A stretch of 64,000 nt of DNA. Source: Microcoleus vaginatus HSN003 (lineage in GTDB: Bacteria > Cyanobacteriota > Cyanobacteriia > Cyanobacteriales > Microcoleaceae). The stretch is from the NCBI RefSeq assembly GCF_022701255.1, contig NZ_CP031705.1, positions 3,844,001-3,908,000 on the forward strand. Direction: 5' to 3'. This document shows positions 1 through 8,332 of this stretch, piece by piece; the stretch's first letter is position 1; every line of letters begins with the position of its first letter. Under the pieces are notes generated by a model. The model searched no databases and had not been told where the DNA came from. It worked only from the letters and a program-made list of their open reading frames with translations. A program made the translations under genes and the position numbers.

Positions 1-691
1 CGCGATCGGACGAACAGACAAAAATCTCTTTGGCTGTGGGATAATGTACGAAAATCGATGCGCCGACTGTAGCCATTTTTAAGTCGGCGCTGTCTTTGCC
101 GGGGGGGACGTGAATCAGTTGATAGCCGCGCTGGTGAAATTCGGCATCTTTCTTGCCCATGCTGCGCCAGTTGGCAAAGGCAACTTTGATTTGGATTGGA
201 TAGTGGCAAATTCCCTCTAGGAATTTTTCGGTTTCGACGGTGAGTTGCAAGTTTTCGACATCTAGCAGCAAGATAGCAATGCCGACAGGAAGCGGGGCTG
301 GTTGATTGGCTGTTGGAGTTGGAGGTTCGGACGAAACTGAGTTTTCTGATTTAGCCGGTGCTGTTTGAGATTGGGCTAGCTGCTGAATTTTGGCAGATAA
401 TTTGCTGAATTGAGGTGAATTAACGAATTCTGGAACCAGCAGAATTTGTAGGTATTTTTTCGCAGTCAGCAGCAGGGAATCTGTATCGCTGGCTACTGTG
501 AAACTTTTTGTCAATTTTCCAATCAAAACTGACTGAAAATCAGGTTTGGCCCAGGGGGTTTTCCTGTATTTTTCAGCTATCCATTCGGGATGCTGTTCCT
601 GAATGGTAATTAGGGTTTGAGCGATATAGCGACTGATGGCGCTGAATGCGGGAGATTCTTGAGTCGCAAGCTCGGGAGTTTGATCGGGCAT
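1..691 (-). CDS. NYN-domain protein (LabA/PIN-like putative RNase), 3' end outside window
   Basis: The reading frame runs off the left edge; about 230 codons are present. I chose the ATG at 691-689, which begins MPDQTPELATQ. Residues 1-135 are an unrecognised, Gln/Ser/Pro-rich N-terminal region. From about residue 137 the frame reads AILLLDVENLQLTVETEKFL, then KVAFANWRSMGKKDAEFHQ, QLIHVPPGKDSADLKM and IFVCSSDR. These match the NYN domain of the gene at 6979-8157 segment by segment. NYN domains are PIN-like metal-dependent nuclease folds; the visible acidic residues (LLLDVEN, DSADLKM, SSD) fit the family's metal site. Unlike its paralogue it has no N-terminal zinc ribbon. Substrate unknown; RNA cleavage is inferred from the family. 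Confidence 0.8.
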   Translation of the reverse strand, partial: MPDQTPELATQESPAFSAISRYIAQTLITIQEQHPEWIAEKYRKTPWAKPDFQSVLIGKLTKSFTVASDTDSLLLTAKKYLQILLVPEFVNSPQFSKLSAKIQQLAQSQTAPAKSENSVSSEPPTPTANQPAPLPVGIAILLLDVENLQLTVETEKFLEGICHYPIQIKVAFANWRSMGKKDAEFHQRGYQLIHVPPGKDSADLKMATVGASIFVHYPTAKEIFVCSSDR

Positions 692-733
692 GGCCCTCTA
701 CAATGCGGGATGCTGTTTCAATTTATCACAATT

Positions 734-2005
734 CTAGTTTGTCGCCGGGAGTCGGACGATCGCCCGCCAAATTAAACCGGCGGCAATTAATGCCAATCCT
801 GTCAGCCAAATTTCCCTCTCCACCCAGAAAGCCAGAAACAGACAATTCCCCAAACCCAACCAAGCCAACCACTGCGGATAAAGCCTTTCGGCGGGGGAAA
901 GTTGCAGCGCGGCGAGGTTGGTGATAGCGTAATATATCAAAACGCTAAAAGCGCTAAATGACCAAGTGGTTTTGACATCGCCGACGAGGATTAAAAGTGC
1001 GATCGTAACTTCCACAACCACCACCGCCACGTAGGGAGTTGTCCCCGAAGGATTTAGCCGCGCCAAGACTCTCGGCATATCCAAGCGCCGCCCCATCGCC
1101 AGCCAGATGCGCGACAGCCCTAAAATTAAGTTCAGCAAGACTCCCAACATAGCGGTAATTGCGCCGACGGCTAGCAGTTGAGAAACTCCTGGAATTGGGA
1201 AACTGCGGGCGATGACTTCCAGGGGTGCAACCGTGCCGCCTGGTTGTAAAGACAATTTATCGGCTCCCCCCGCGCCGGCGACAACTATTGCTACCCCCAC
1301 GTAAAGCAGCATTGTCAGCACCAAAGTGAAAATTATGGCTTTGGGAATGGTTTCCCTGGGTTCCCGCACTTCCTCGCTCATTGTGGTGATGCGGGCGTAA
1401 CCGCTATAAGCGACAAACATCAGGGCGGTGGCCTGGAGGATGGAGCCGATCGAGCTATCATTCTGTAGGGCGGGCATTTCCCACCTTACCTGTGGCAAAC
1501 CGACAGCAACAAACACCGCTAAGGATAGAAGTGTAACGGAGACTATGGCAGTATTGGCAATATTCGATCGCCTAATTCCCGTCAATACAATTAAAGTGAG
1601 GGCGGCGAGGGCGACTAAAGCTGTTAGGATCAGGTAAGTGCGATCGGCTACACCAACTGCATTTAAAAAATACCCCGCAAAACCTAAAGCAGCAGTAGCC
1701 GCAGAAGCCGTTTTCGCCAACAGAAACATCCAGCCGGCAGTAAAACCCAGCCAAGGATTGAGATATTTGTAGCCATATTCATAAGTACCGCCGCTAACAG
1801 GATGATTTGCCGCTAATTGAGCGCTGCTAAGGCCATTGCAAACAGCCACTAAAGCCGCAATACCTACAGCCAAAATCACTCCCGGCCCAGCAACTTCCGC
1901 AGCAATGCCGATACTCACAAATACTCCGGTACCGAGGATTGAGCCCAAGCCCATGAGAGTTGCGCCGAAAACACCTAACTCTCGCTTCAGAAGTGGTGAA
2001 GACAT
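734..2005 (-). CDS. APC-family amino acid permease
   Basis: 423 residues, almost entirely hydrophobic with about 11-12 membrane segments. The first helix carries GLGSILGTGVFVSIG, the small-residue unwound motif of the amino acid-polyamine-organocation (APC) superfamily. HPVSGGTYEYGYKYLNPWLG before helix 3 is also typical. The length fits the shorter cyanobacterial and archaeal APC members. It should be an inner-membrane secondary transporter of an amino acid; the substrate cannot be told from sequence. It lies 42 bp upstream of the partial NYN gene on the same strand, so the two could be co-transcribed. The ATG at 2005 is clear, but no strong Shine-Dalgarno is visible. Confidence 0.88.
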   Translation of the reverse strand: MSSPLLKRELGVFGATLMGLGSILGTGVFVSIGIAAEVAGPGVILAVGIAALVAVCNGLSSAQLAANHPVSGGTYEYGYKYLNPWLGFTAGWMFLLAKTASAATAALGFAGYFLNAVGVADRTYLILTALVALAALTLIVLTGIRRSNIANTAIVSVTLLSLAVFVAVGLPQVRWEMPALQNDSSIGSILQATALMFVAYSGYARITTMSEEVREPRETIPKAIIFTLVLTMLLYVGVAIVVAGAGGADKLSLQPGGTVAPLEVIARSFPIPGVSQLLAVGAITAMLGVLLNLILGLSRIWLAMGRRLDMPRVLARLNPSGTTPYVAVVVVEVTIALLILVGDVKTTWSFSAFSVLIYYAITNLAALQLSPAERLYPQWLAWLGLGNCLFLAFWVEREIWLTGLALIAAGLIWRAIVRLPATN

Positions 2006-2387
2006 AAATATAGCGGTTTTCTGTTCATTGCCATACTGATATTAGGTTACATCTAGTAATATTTGCAATAATTCCGGCAGGGGCTTAAACCCCCGCCTCA
2101 AAAATTAAGTCCCCAGCTAGGAGGACTGAAATACTTATTGAGAATGTTGCCAAATCTGAGTTAACACTAATATCAATTCCGCTTGCATTGGAATGATTAA
2201 ACCACAGAGTACGCAGAGAACGCAGAGGAAGAGAACAGAGAGATGAATAATTCCGATGCTAACGGATTGGATATAACTCAAATACTATTACTATTTCATA
2301 GTGTTCTTAAGAGGACTTTAACTGTGACACAGGGACTTAAGCCCCTGTCATAATATAGCGACTGAGAGAAAGAAAAACACCCTGGTA
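2006..2387. other. Intergenic region with dispersed repeats, no gene seen
   Basis: No supportable coding frame. It holds one double-hairpin repeat (2071-2131, listed separately), a stretch at about 2204-2230 of the ACCACAGAGTACGCAGAG type that recurs in cyanobacterial spacers, and a palindrome GGGACTTAAGCCCC-like at 2331-2350. These may act as mRNA 3' ends for pstB but no classical T-tract terminator is clear. Confidence 0.6.
2071..2131 (+). repeat. Dispersed double-hairpin repeat, copy 1
   Basis: The element has a first palindrome (GGGGCTTAAACCCC), the linker GCCTCAAA, and a second hairpin AAGTCC...GGACTGAA. The same architecture occurs at 13142-13200 and, inverted, at 13256-13310. It contains no protein and looks like a REP- or MITE-type element; a link to IS200/IS605 ends is only a guess from the hairpin shape. 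Confidence 0.6.
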
Positions 2388-3239
2388 TTAACCGAAACGG
2401 CCTTGAATGTAATCTCTCGTACTCGAATTGCCCGCAGAAGTAAAAATCTTACTTGTCGGCCCAAATTCAACCAGGCGGCCGATGCGGCTTTCATCAGTAT
2501 TAAAAAATGCCGTGTAATCAGAAACACGAGCCGCCTGCTGCATATTGTGTGTCACAATCACAACAGTTAACTGCTGGCGTAGAGTCTGAAATAACTCCTC
2601 AATTTTCATCGTTGAAATCGGATCTAGAGCAGAACAAGGTTCATCCATCAGCAAAATTTTTGGCTTCACAGCCAAAGCGCGAGCAATACAAAGTCGCTGT
2701 TGCTGTCCCCCCGAAATCCCCTGAGCAGATTTCTTCAAATCGTCTTTGACTTCATTCCAAAGCGCCGCACTTTTAAGTGCAGATTCCACAATTTCATCTA
2801 ATTCTGCTTTGCTTTTGCGACCAAAAATTCTCACCCCGTAAGCAATATTATCGTAGATGCTCAGCGGAAAAGGATTGGGTCTTTGAAACACCATCCCAAT
2901 TTGGCGGCGCAAACTATTAATGTTTACTTTCGGGCTGTAAATATCCTGTCCAAAAAACTCTACTCTTCCTTTAATTTGAACCTTTCCCTCCAATTCACCA
3001 ATCCGGTTGAGAGCTTTGAGAAAGGTGGATTTCCCGCAACCTGAAGGGCCAATAATAGCCGTAATTTGCGGGTGAGGGATATTCATCGATAAATTTTCTA
3101 AGACTTTGTGAGTTCCGTAATAAAAACTCAAGTCCTGAACCCGCAGTGCTGGCATTGCATTGGGGTCAATTTCCGGTGTGGCATCTTCTAGGAATTTATC
3201 TGTATGCTTGTCGGATTTCAAGTTAGCTTTAGGTTTCAT
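2388..3239 (-). CDS. pstB: Phosphate ABC transporter ATPase PstB
   Basis: 283 residues. Walker A GPSGCGKST lies near residue 64, the ABC signature is SGGQQQRLCIARALA, and Walker B is ILLMDEPCSALDP. SPKVNINSLRRQIGMVFQRP and ISTMKIEELF are typical PstB segments. It powers high-affinity phosphate uptake with PstA/PstC in the inner membrane. A 30-residue N-terminal extension precedes the usual PstB start; the ATG at 3239 is kept because the frame is open and no better supported start is evident. It is the last gene of pstS-pstC-pstA-pstB; no phoU follows. Confidence 0.96.
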   Translation of the reverse strand: MKPKANLKSDKHTDKFLEDATPEIDPNAMPALRVQDLSFYYGTHKVLENLSMNIPHPQITAIIGPSGCGKSTFLKALNRIGELEGKVQIKGRVEFFGQDIYSPKVNINSLRRQIGMVFQRPNPFPLSIYDNIAYGVRIFGRKSKAELDEIVESALKSAALWNEVKDDLKKSAQGISGGQQQRLCIARALAVKPKILLMDEPCSALDPISTMKIEELFQTLRQQLTVVIVTHNMQQAARVSDYTAFFNTDESRIGRLVEFGPTSKIFTSAGNSSTRDYIQGRFG

Positions 3240-3295
3240 TATTTGCCGGGTTATAGTGTTAATATTTGACGAATAGATGCACTTTAGTTATTGAT

Positions 3296-4276
3296 TTATC
3301 TATTTTGCAAGCGTTTCCGAGTTACTGTACGGGATGCGACGCTAGCAATCAAAACCATGCCCAAAAGGACAGAGGCAGCAGTCCACGCCAATTCGTTCTG
3401 CTCTTTGTAGGGAGAGCTGGCGTAGCTATAGATTAATACTGACATAGAAGGAGTCGGAGTCAGCAGTGTTTCGGGAATTTCTTTGAGTTTTGAGATAGTT
3501 TCTGCACCTATGGGAGACTGCATTATCTCGCCCAATTTATCAACTAAAGGAGGCCAAAATTGACTTGACAACGCCGTTACAATCAGCGGTGCGGTTTCGC
3601 CGGCGGCCCGGGAAGCAGCAAGTAAAATACCTGTGGTAATAGTTGGAAGTGCTGAGGGTATGATGATGCGAAACATAGTTTGAAAGCGTCCGCCTCCCAA
3701 ACCAGCAGAAGCGAGGCGGTAAGAAGTAGGCACTAATTTTAATGCTTGTTCTGTTGTCAGAGCAACAACTGGAAGCATGATGATGCCGAGGGCAAAACCG
3801 CCTGCTAAGGATGAAAATGCTTTGGTGGTAACGACAATTAGGGCGTAGGAAAAGACGCCAACGACGATCGAGGGAACGCTGCTGAGAATGACGGTGATAA
3901 AGCGAATACTATTGGTAATCGCTTTGTTTTCTCTACCAAACTCCGACAAAAATATTCCCGTCATTACGCCTATGGGTACGCTGATTAAGGTAGCAATTCC
4001 TACCATTAAAGCAGTGCCGATAATCGCATTTGCAAAGCCGTTGGGCTGGTCTTCAACTCCGACGGGTGCTGGTAGAGACACTAGCACTTCCCAGCTCAAA
4101 TGTGTCAGTCCTTCCCCCAGGATCTTGTATAAAATAGCAAACAAAGGGAGCAGGGCCAGAGCTGTCAGAGCGAAAGCGATAACTGTCATTCCCCGGCTGA
4201 AAAGAGTTCGGCTTAGCGACAGGGGGTTGTTGATTTCTGCATCCAGAATACTGTTTGAATTTTGTGCTTGAGTCAT
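3296..4276 (-). CDS. pstA: Phosphate ABC transporter permease PstA
   Basis: 326 residues with about six membrane helices. The cytoplasmic EAA loop reads ASAGLGGGRFQTMFRIIIPS and is followed by SRAAGETAPLI, both characteristic of PstA. It forms the membrane channel with PstC and couples to PstB. It lies 76 bp downstream of pstC and 56 bp upstream of pstB on the same strand, so operon membership is clear. The loop GVEDQPNGFANAIIGT is typical of the family. Confidence 0.96.
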   Translation of the reverse strand: MTQAQNSNSILDAEINNPLSLSRTLFSRGMTVIAFALTALALLPLFAILYKILGEGLTHLSWEVLVSLPAPVGVEDQPNGFANAIIGTALMVGIATLISVPIGVMTGIFLSEFGRENKAITNSIRFITVILSSVPSIVVGVFSYALIVVTTKAFSSLAGGFALGIIMLPVVALTTEQALKLVPTSYRLASAGLGGGRFQTMFRIIIPSALPTITTGILLAASRAAGETAPLIVTALSSQFWPPLVDKLGEIMQSPIGAETISKLKEIPETLLTPTPSMSVLIYSYASSPYKEQNELAWTAASVLLGMVLIASVASRTVTRKRLQNR

Positions 4277-4352
4277 GCGATTTTAGATTATTAGATTGAA
4301 CCAGCGGATAAATCCGGCGGCGCGGCTTGTGACCAAATTGCTTTCGATGATG

Positions 4353-5354
4353 TTAAGTTTTAGCTTCCTTGGCCCCAATTAGCTGAACTAACAATACTGC
4401 GATCGCATTTACCAACAAAGTGATCACAAATAAAATTAAGGCTAAATACATCAAAGCGCCGGTGTGCAGCGGTTCGACAGCTTCTCGAAATTGACTGGCC
4501 AAAACAGCAGGAATTGAGTAGCTGGGAGCGAGCAGGGATGGGTTAATTTGAATCGAGTTGCCAATTACCATTGTGACTGCCATTGTTTCGCCTAATGCGC
4601 GTCCCAATGCTAATATGGTGGCGCCGATAATCCCTGAACTAGCTGCTGGTAATAACAGCTTGAATATCGTTTCCCAGCGGGTGGCACCGAGGGACATGGA
4701 AGCACTTCGCAAATCTACTGGAACTGATATCAATACATCGCGGCTGATGGCGGCTACTGTTGGCAAAATCATAATTGATAACAGTATTCCTGCAGGCAGC
4801 ATTCCGGGGCCTAAAGGTTCGCTGCTGAACAGGGGAAACCAACTGAAATTATCGAACAATGACTGCTGCAATGGCAACAAAAAGGGAATCAAAACAAAAA
4901 TTCCCCACAGCCCAACTATCACGCTGGGAATAGCCGCGATTAATTCAACCATGAATCCCAAGGGCGATCGCACCCAAAGGGGTAAGAAGTTCTCGCTAGT
5001 CACTATAGCTACTGACAGCCCTAAAGGAAGTGCGATGATTATGCCGATCGCAGAACTAATTACAGTACCGTAAATAAACGGCAAAGCCCCAAATTGCAAC
5101 TCGCCGATATCCCACTTGGGATTCCACAAGAAAGAGAGTCCAAAATTGCTAATAGCAGGCCAAGCATCTTTAAAAATTACCGCACTCATCAAAAACAACG
5201 TACCCGCTGTTGCTAGGGCAAAACCCCATACAAATAGTGTAAATCCTGACTCCATCCATAGACCTTCACCAGCAGTATCTGTCAAATCTACTTCTGTGTT
5301 CATTTCTGTCGGTTTCCGAGTCAATCTATTCCGCTTTTTTGAAATATTGGTCAT
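4353..5354 (-). CDS. pstC: Phosphate ABC transporter permease PstC
   Basis: 333 residues with six predicted membrane helices. The EAA loop is MSLGATRWETIFKLLLPAAS, followed by ALGRALGETMAVTMVIGNS, the PstC hallmark. It partners with PstA in the phosphate channel. It is separated from pstS by about 200 bp that contain a strong hairpin (5440-5464), an arrangement that commonly lets pstS accumulate above the permease genes. Confidence 0.96.
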   Translation of the reverse strand: MTNISKKRNRLTRKPTEMNTEVDLTDTAGEGLWMESGFTLFVWGFALATAGTLFLMSAVIFKDAWPAISNFGLSFLWNPKWDIGELQFGALPFIYGTVISSAIGIIIALPLGLSVAIVTSENFLPLWVRSPLGFMVELIAAIPSVIVGLWGIFVLIPFLLPLQQSLFDNFSWFPLFSSEPLGPGMLPAGILLSIMILPTVAAISRDVLISVPVDLRSASMSLGATRWETIFKLLLPAASSGIIGATILALGRALGETMAVTMVIGNSIQINPSLLAPSYSIPAVLASQFREAVEPLHTGALMYLALILFVITLLVNAIAVLLVQLIGAKEAKT

Positions 5355-5439
5355 ACCGAAATTAGTGTGTGCAAAGTAAAATATTTGCTTAAAGGACGAG
5401 GAATTATAATGGGCTGGTTGCGCGCTGCGAACCTAGTTT

Positions 5440-5464
5440 GTAAGGTACGCAGTGCGTACCTTAC
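5440..5464. terminator. Perfect hairpin between pstS and pstC
   Basis: GTAAGGTACGC, 3-nt loop, GCGTACCTTAC: an 11-bp perfect inverted repeat. There is no long T tract on either side, so partial attenuation or protection of the pstS mRNA 3' end is more likely than full termination. Confidence 0.6.
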
Positions 5465-5556
5465 ACAGTAAATTTAGTGCACATTAACCTGATCATTTAT
5501 GAATTTTGAGTCATCGATTTAACTCGTCAACTCATAACCCCGTGCGATCGCCGGAA

Positions 5557-6585
5557 TTAACCTCTGGCAATCACAGTCTGATTAACTGCTTGAACCACCT
5601 TTTGAGCTGTAGCTGAAGGAATCTGAGTAAACTCTAGCTGTTTGTTGATACCTTGACCTGTAGTCATCACCCAATTAACCATCTTTTTAATAGCCTCTGC
5701 TTTGGCAGCAGGATACTGTTTGTAGATTAACAGCCAAGTCAAACCAACAATCGGATAACCATCGTTAGGGTTGCCTTCTACTAAGCGGAAATCTGCGGGG
5801 AATGTTTCCCCTGCTAAAGCTTTCTCTGCTTCAGCCAAGCTAGGCTCTACAAACCGGCCAGCTTTATTTTGAATAAATGCTGTTTGGAGATTATTTTGCC
5901 GAGCAAAAGTATCTTGAACGTAGCCGATCGCACCCGCTGTATTTTTCACCAAAGCAGCTACGCCGGGGTTTCCTTGACCCCTGACAGCGTTGTCTGGCCA
6001 TTTCGGCTGAGCGGCAGCTTTGATGGTGCTACCAGTTGCCTGCAAGTGATTAGCAAAAATAAAGCTAGTACCGCTGCTGTCTGCCCGTACAGCTACTCGA
6101 ATCGCAGTATTTGGCAAGCCTTTAGCTTGTCCAGAAATTCCGGCTATTTTCGCATCATTCCAGCGAGTAATCTTGCCTTCAAAGATGCCGTTCATGGCCT
6201 CCTTATTTAGCCTGAGATTGGTCACTCCGGGCAAGTTGTAAACAACTGCAACAGCACCGCCAGCAGTCGGAACCGCCATGACGCCGCGCTTTACCTCAGC
6301 GATTTGTGCAGCAGTCATCAGCGCGTCGCTGCCTGCGAAATCAACAGTGCCTGTAATTAATGCTTTGATGCCAGCACCGCTGCCAGTTCCTTCGTAGTTT
6401 ACAGTAATTTTATTGGCACTTCTCATCTGAGAGAAGTAGCGATCGTAAAGAGGTTTAGGGAAAGTTGCTCCCGAACCGTTTAGTGTGACAGCAGCTACAG
6501 CAGAAGTAATCAACGAGAGCGAAAATGCTGCTACCGCTAGCGTAACTATAAAAGCACGCCGCCAACGTGCTGTGAAGAAAGTCAT
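5557..6585 (-). CDS. pstS: Phosphate-binding periplasmic protein PstS
   Basis: 342 residues from the ATG at 6585; the longer frame would start at a TTG, and GAGG lies about 9 nt upstream of the ATG. An N-terminal signal sequence (RRAFIVTLAVAAFSLSLITS) ends at AVA|AVT. LNGSGATFPKPLYDRYF, YEGTGSGAGIKAL, GSDALM and VRADSSGTSFIFANHL are the conserved phosphate-binding segments of PstS. The protein captures phosphate in the periplasm for PstCAB. It is the first gene of the operon and lies downstream of the duplicated Pho-box-like region. Confidence 0.96.
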   Translation of the reverse strand: MTFFTARWRRAFIVTLAVAAFSLSLITSAVAAVTLNGSGATFPKPLYDRYFSQMRSANKITVNYEGTGSGAGIKALITGTVDFAGSDALMTAAQIAEVKRGVMAVPTAGGAVAVVYNLPGVTNLRLNKEAMNGIFEGKITRWNDAKIAGISGQAKGLPNTAIRVAVRADSSGTSFIFANHLQATGSTIKAAAQPKWPDNAVRGQGNPGVAALVKNTAGAIGYVQDTFARQNNLQTAFIQNKAGRFVEPSLAEAEKALAGETFPADFRLVEGNPNDGYPIVGLTWLLIYKQYPAAKAEAIKKMVNWVMTTGQGINKQLEFTQIPSATAQKVVQAVNQTVIARG

Positions 6586-6666
6586 AATTGTCGTCCTCAA
6601 TATTGATAGCAGGCTTTGGGAATCCCTACATAGGATAGACTGAAATCCCTAAGTAAAGGCCTAGAA

Positions 6667-6793
6667 AACAATAAGCTTGTTTTAAATTATGGTTAATTTT
6701 AGATTAAACTTTTAACTATTAAGAAATGGCTGCAATAACAATAAGCTTGTTTTAAATTATGGTTAACCTTAGATTAAGGTTTTGACGGTTAAC
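6667..6793 (-). promoter_or_regulatory. Duplicated Pho-box-like region upstream of pstS
   Basis: A 47-bp segment at 6667-6713 is repeated at 6737-6783 with about four mismatches (70-bp offset). Each copy carries two TTAA cores 11 bp apart: GGTTAATTTTAGATTAA at 6691-6707 and GGTTAACCTTAGATTAA at 6761-6777. A further GGTTAAC lies at 6787-6793. Cyanobacterial PhoB/SphR sites are direct TTAA-containing 8-mers at 11-bp spacing, so these fit two Pho boxes about 100-200 bp before pstS. Binding is inferred. Confidence 0.65.
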
Positions 6794-6978
6794 TGCTGCA
6801 AGTTATATTGGAGTTATTACGCGTAGGGTGGACCCTCGGAATAGGCGCTCACCGCAAAAAAATATTTTTCAGCTCGCGCTCGGCTAATTTCATATTTCGG
6901 CGGGGGATTTACAGCGCAGGTAGGGCGGATTTATAAAAAAGCTAGGAAAGTGCGATCGCCAATTAATAATTCTTATTC

Positions 6979-8157
6979 TTATTCTGAACTTTCAATCTTT
7001 GGCATGATTGCCACTTGATGTTCGCTACCGATTAATTTTATTTTAAAATCCGCCGATTCTGACTGGAATAATTTGATTAGACTGGAATTATTCCCCAACA
7101 ATTGTTTGACAATTAAATCAGCATGAAACTGATATTTTGCAAAAAATTTTTTCTTAATTATTGTCACAGGAATATAATCTTCTTTTAAGTCAACTTTTGC
7201 AGTTTCAATTATTTCCACAAGTATATATTTTAAAACATCCAGCGACTCAATAGGATTTGAATTGAGATCGGGAATTATTTCTGGCAAATTTTGATTGACA
7301 GCAACAGAAGCCAAAGATACTTCAGCCACCTGGGTAAGTTCATTTTCTCCTGATTCCGACACTGCTGCTGCATGGGAAGTTGTAGAAGGGAAAACAAGAG
7401 TTCGGCGCTCTTGAAAAAGCTCCGCCACACTAGAAAAACGAGCGATTCGCTCATCAATAGATTTGTGTTCAGCCTTCAAAAACTCACCAATTTGATTAGC
7501 CAATTCTTCAAAAGTAGGAACTTCCTCTTCCCTTTGGCAAGAATAGTGATTAGTATCACCAGTCAGAAGATTTTCTACAGACAAAACCGAATTTTGCCGA
7601 CGCACCCGAAACACAGTCAATCCCTGATTTTGCAACTGATTGCAAAGGTGATTTAACAAACCGTCAGAAGAACAGACAAAAACTTGTCTGACATCCCGAT
7701 ATCGATATAAAATAGCAGCGCCAAAAGCAATCATCTTACCATCAGCACTATTAGCACCGCCGGGAACGTGAATCAGTTCGTAACCGCGATCGTAAAGTTC
7801 AGCATCCAACTTGCCGATACTCGGGTTTTTCCAGTTAGCAAAAGCAATTTTAACTTGCAGGGGATAGTCGCACAAACTGGCTAAGAATTGTTCTGTATTA
7901 ACCTTAAGTTTCAGATTTTCGGCATCTAACAGCAAAATCGAAATCCCGCCGGACTCTGTGGTGGTTGCAGGGGCGATTTCCTTCGGGATAGCTTCGCTTA
8001 ACCGTGTTTCGGTGCATTTGCGATTTAAAGAGTCCGGGCCGGCGGGCTCAAAGAATTGTTTGCGACAAGCTTTGCAAAGATACCGCTGGTGACCGTTGGG
8101 ACGGCCGTTTTTACGAACTTGGTCAGATTCGCATCTTGGACATTTCATGTAACCCAT
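6979..8157 (-). CDS. Zinc ribbon - NYN - OST-HTH/LOTUS-like protein (putative RNA-processing nuclease)
   Basis: 392 residues from the first ATG (8157), preceded by GGGAG; the longer frame starts at TTG 8184. Residues 4-38 form a Zn ribbon (CPRCESDQVRKNG, then CKACRKQF) like the N-terminus of IS1-type InsA. Residues about 75-200 are a NYN domain (ISILLLDAENLKL, VKIAFANW, HVPGGANSADGKM, VFVCSSDG). After a low-complexity linker, the last 80 residues (LDVLKYILVEIIETAKVDLK to FKIKLIG) look like an OST-HTH/LOTUS RNA-binding domain. NYN-LOTUS pairings are known in MARF1-like proteins, which points to RNA cleavage. The second NYN gene in this window (1-691) lacks the ribbon. Confidence 0.8.
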   Translation of the reverse strand: MGYMKCPRCESDQVRKNGRPNGHQRYLCKACRKQFFEPAGPDSLNRKCTETRLSEAIPKEIAPATTTESGGISILLLDAENLKLKVNTEQFLASLCDYPLQVKIAFANWKNPSIGKLDAELYDRGYELIHVPGGANSADGKMIAFGAAILYRYRDVRQVFVCSSDGLLNHLCNQLQNQGLTVFRVRRQNSVLSVENLLTGDTNHYSCQREEEVPTFEELANQIGEFLKAEHKSIDERIARFSSVAELFQERRTLVFPSTTSHAAAVSESGENELTQVAEVSLASVAVNQNLPEIIPDLNSNPIESLDVLKYILVEIIETAKVDLKEDYIPVTIIKKKFFAKYQFHADLIVKQLLGNNSSLIKLFQSESADFKIKLIGSEHQVAIMPKIESSE

Positions 8158-8332
8158 TATGCAGCCTACTCCCGAACCGAACAAGGCATTACCTATCTTC
8201 TTCTTTCTCTTCCTTCGCGCCCTTGGCGTCTTCGCGGTTCGTTAAATACGTATCTTTTGAGCGGTTCAGGAGTAACTTGTGGCAGTCGATCGGCTCATAA
8301 TAACAAAAGAACGTTAACAATTCTTAAAAAAA

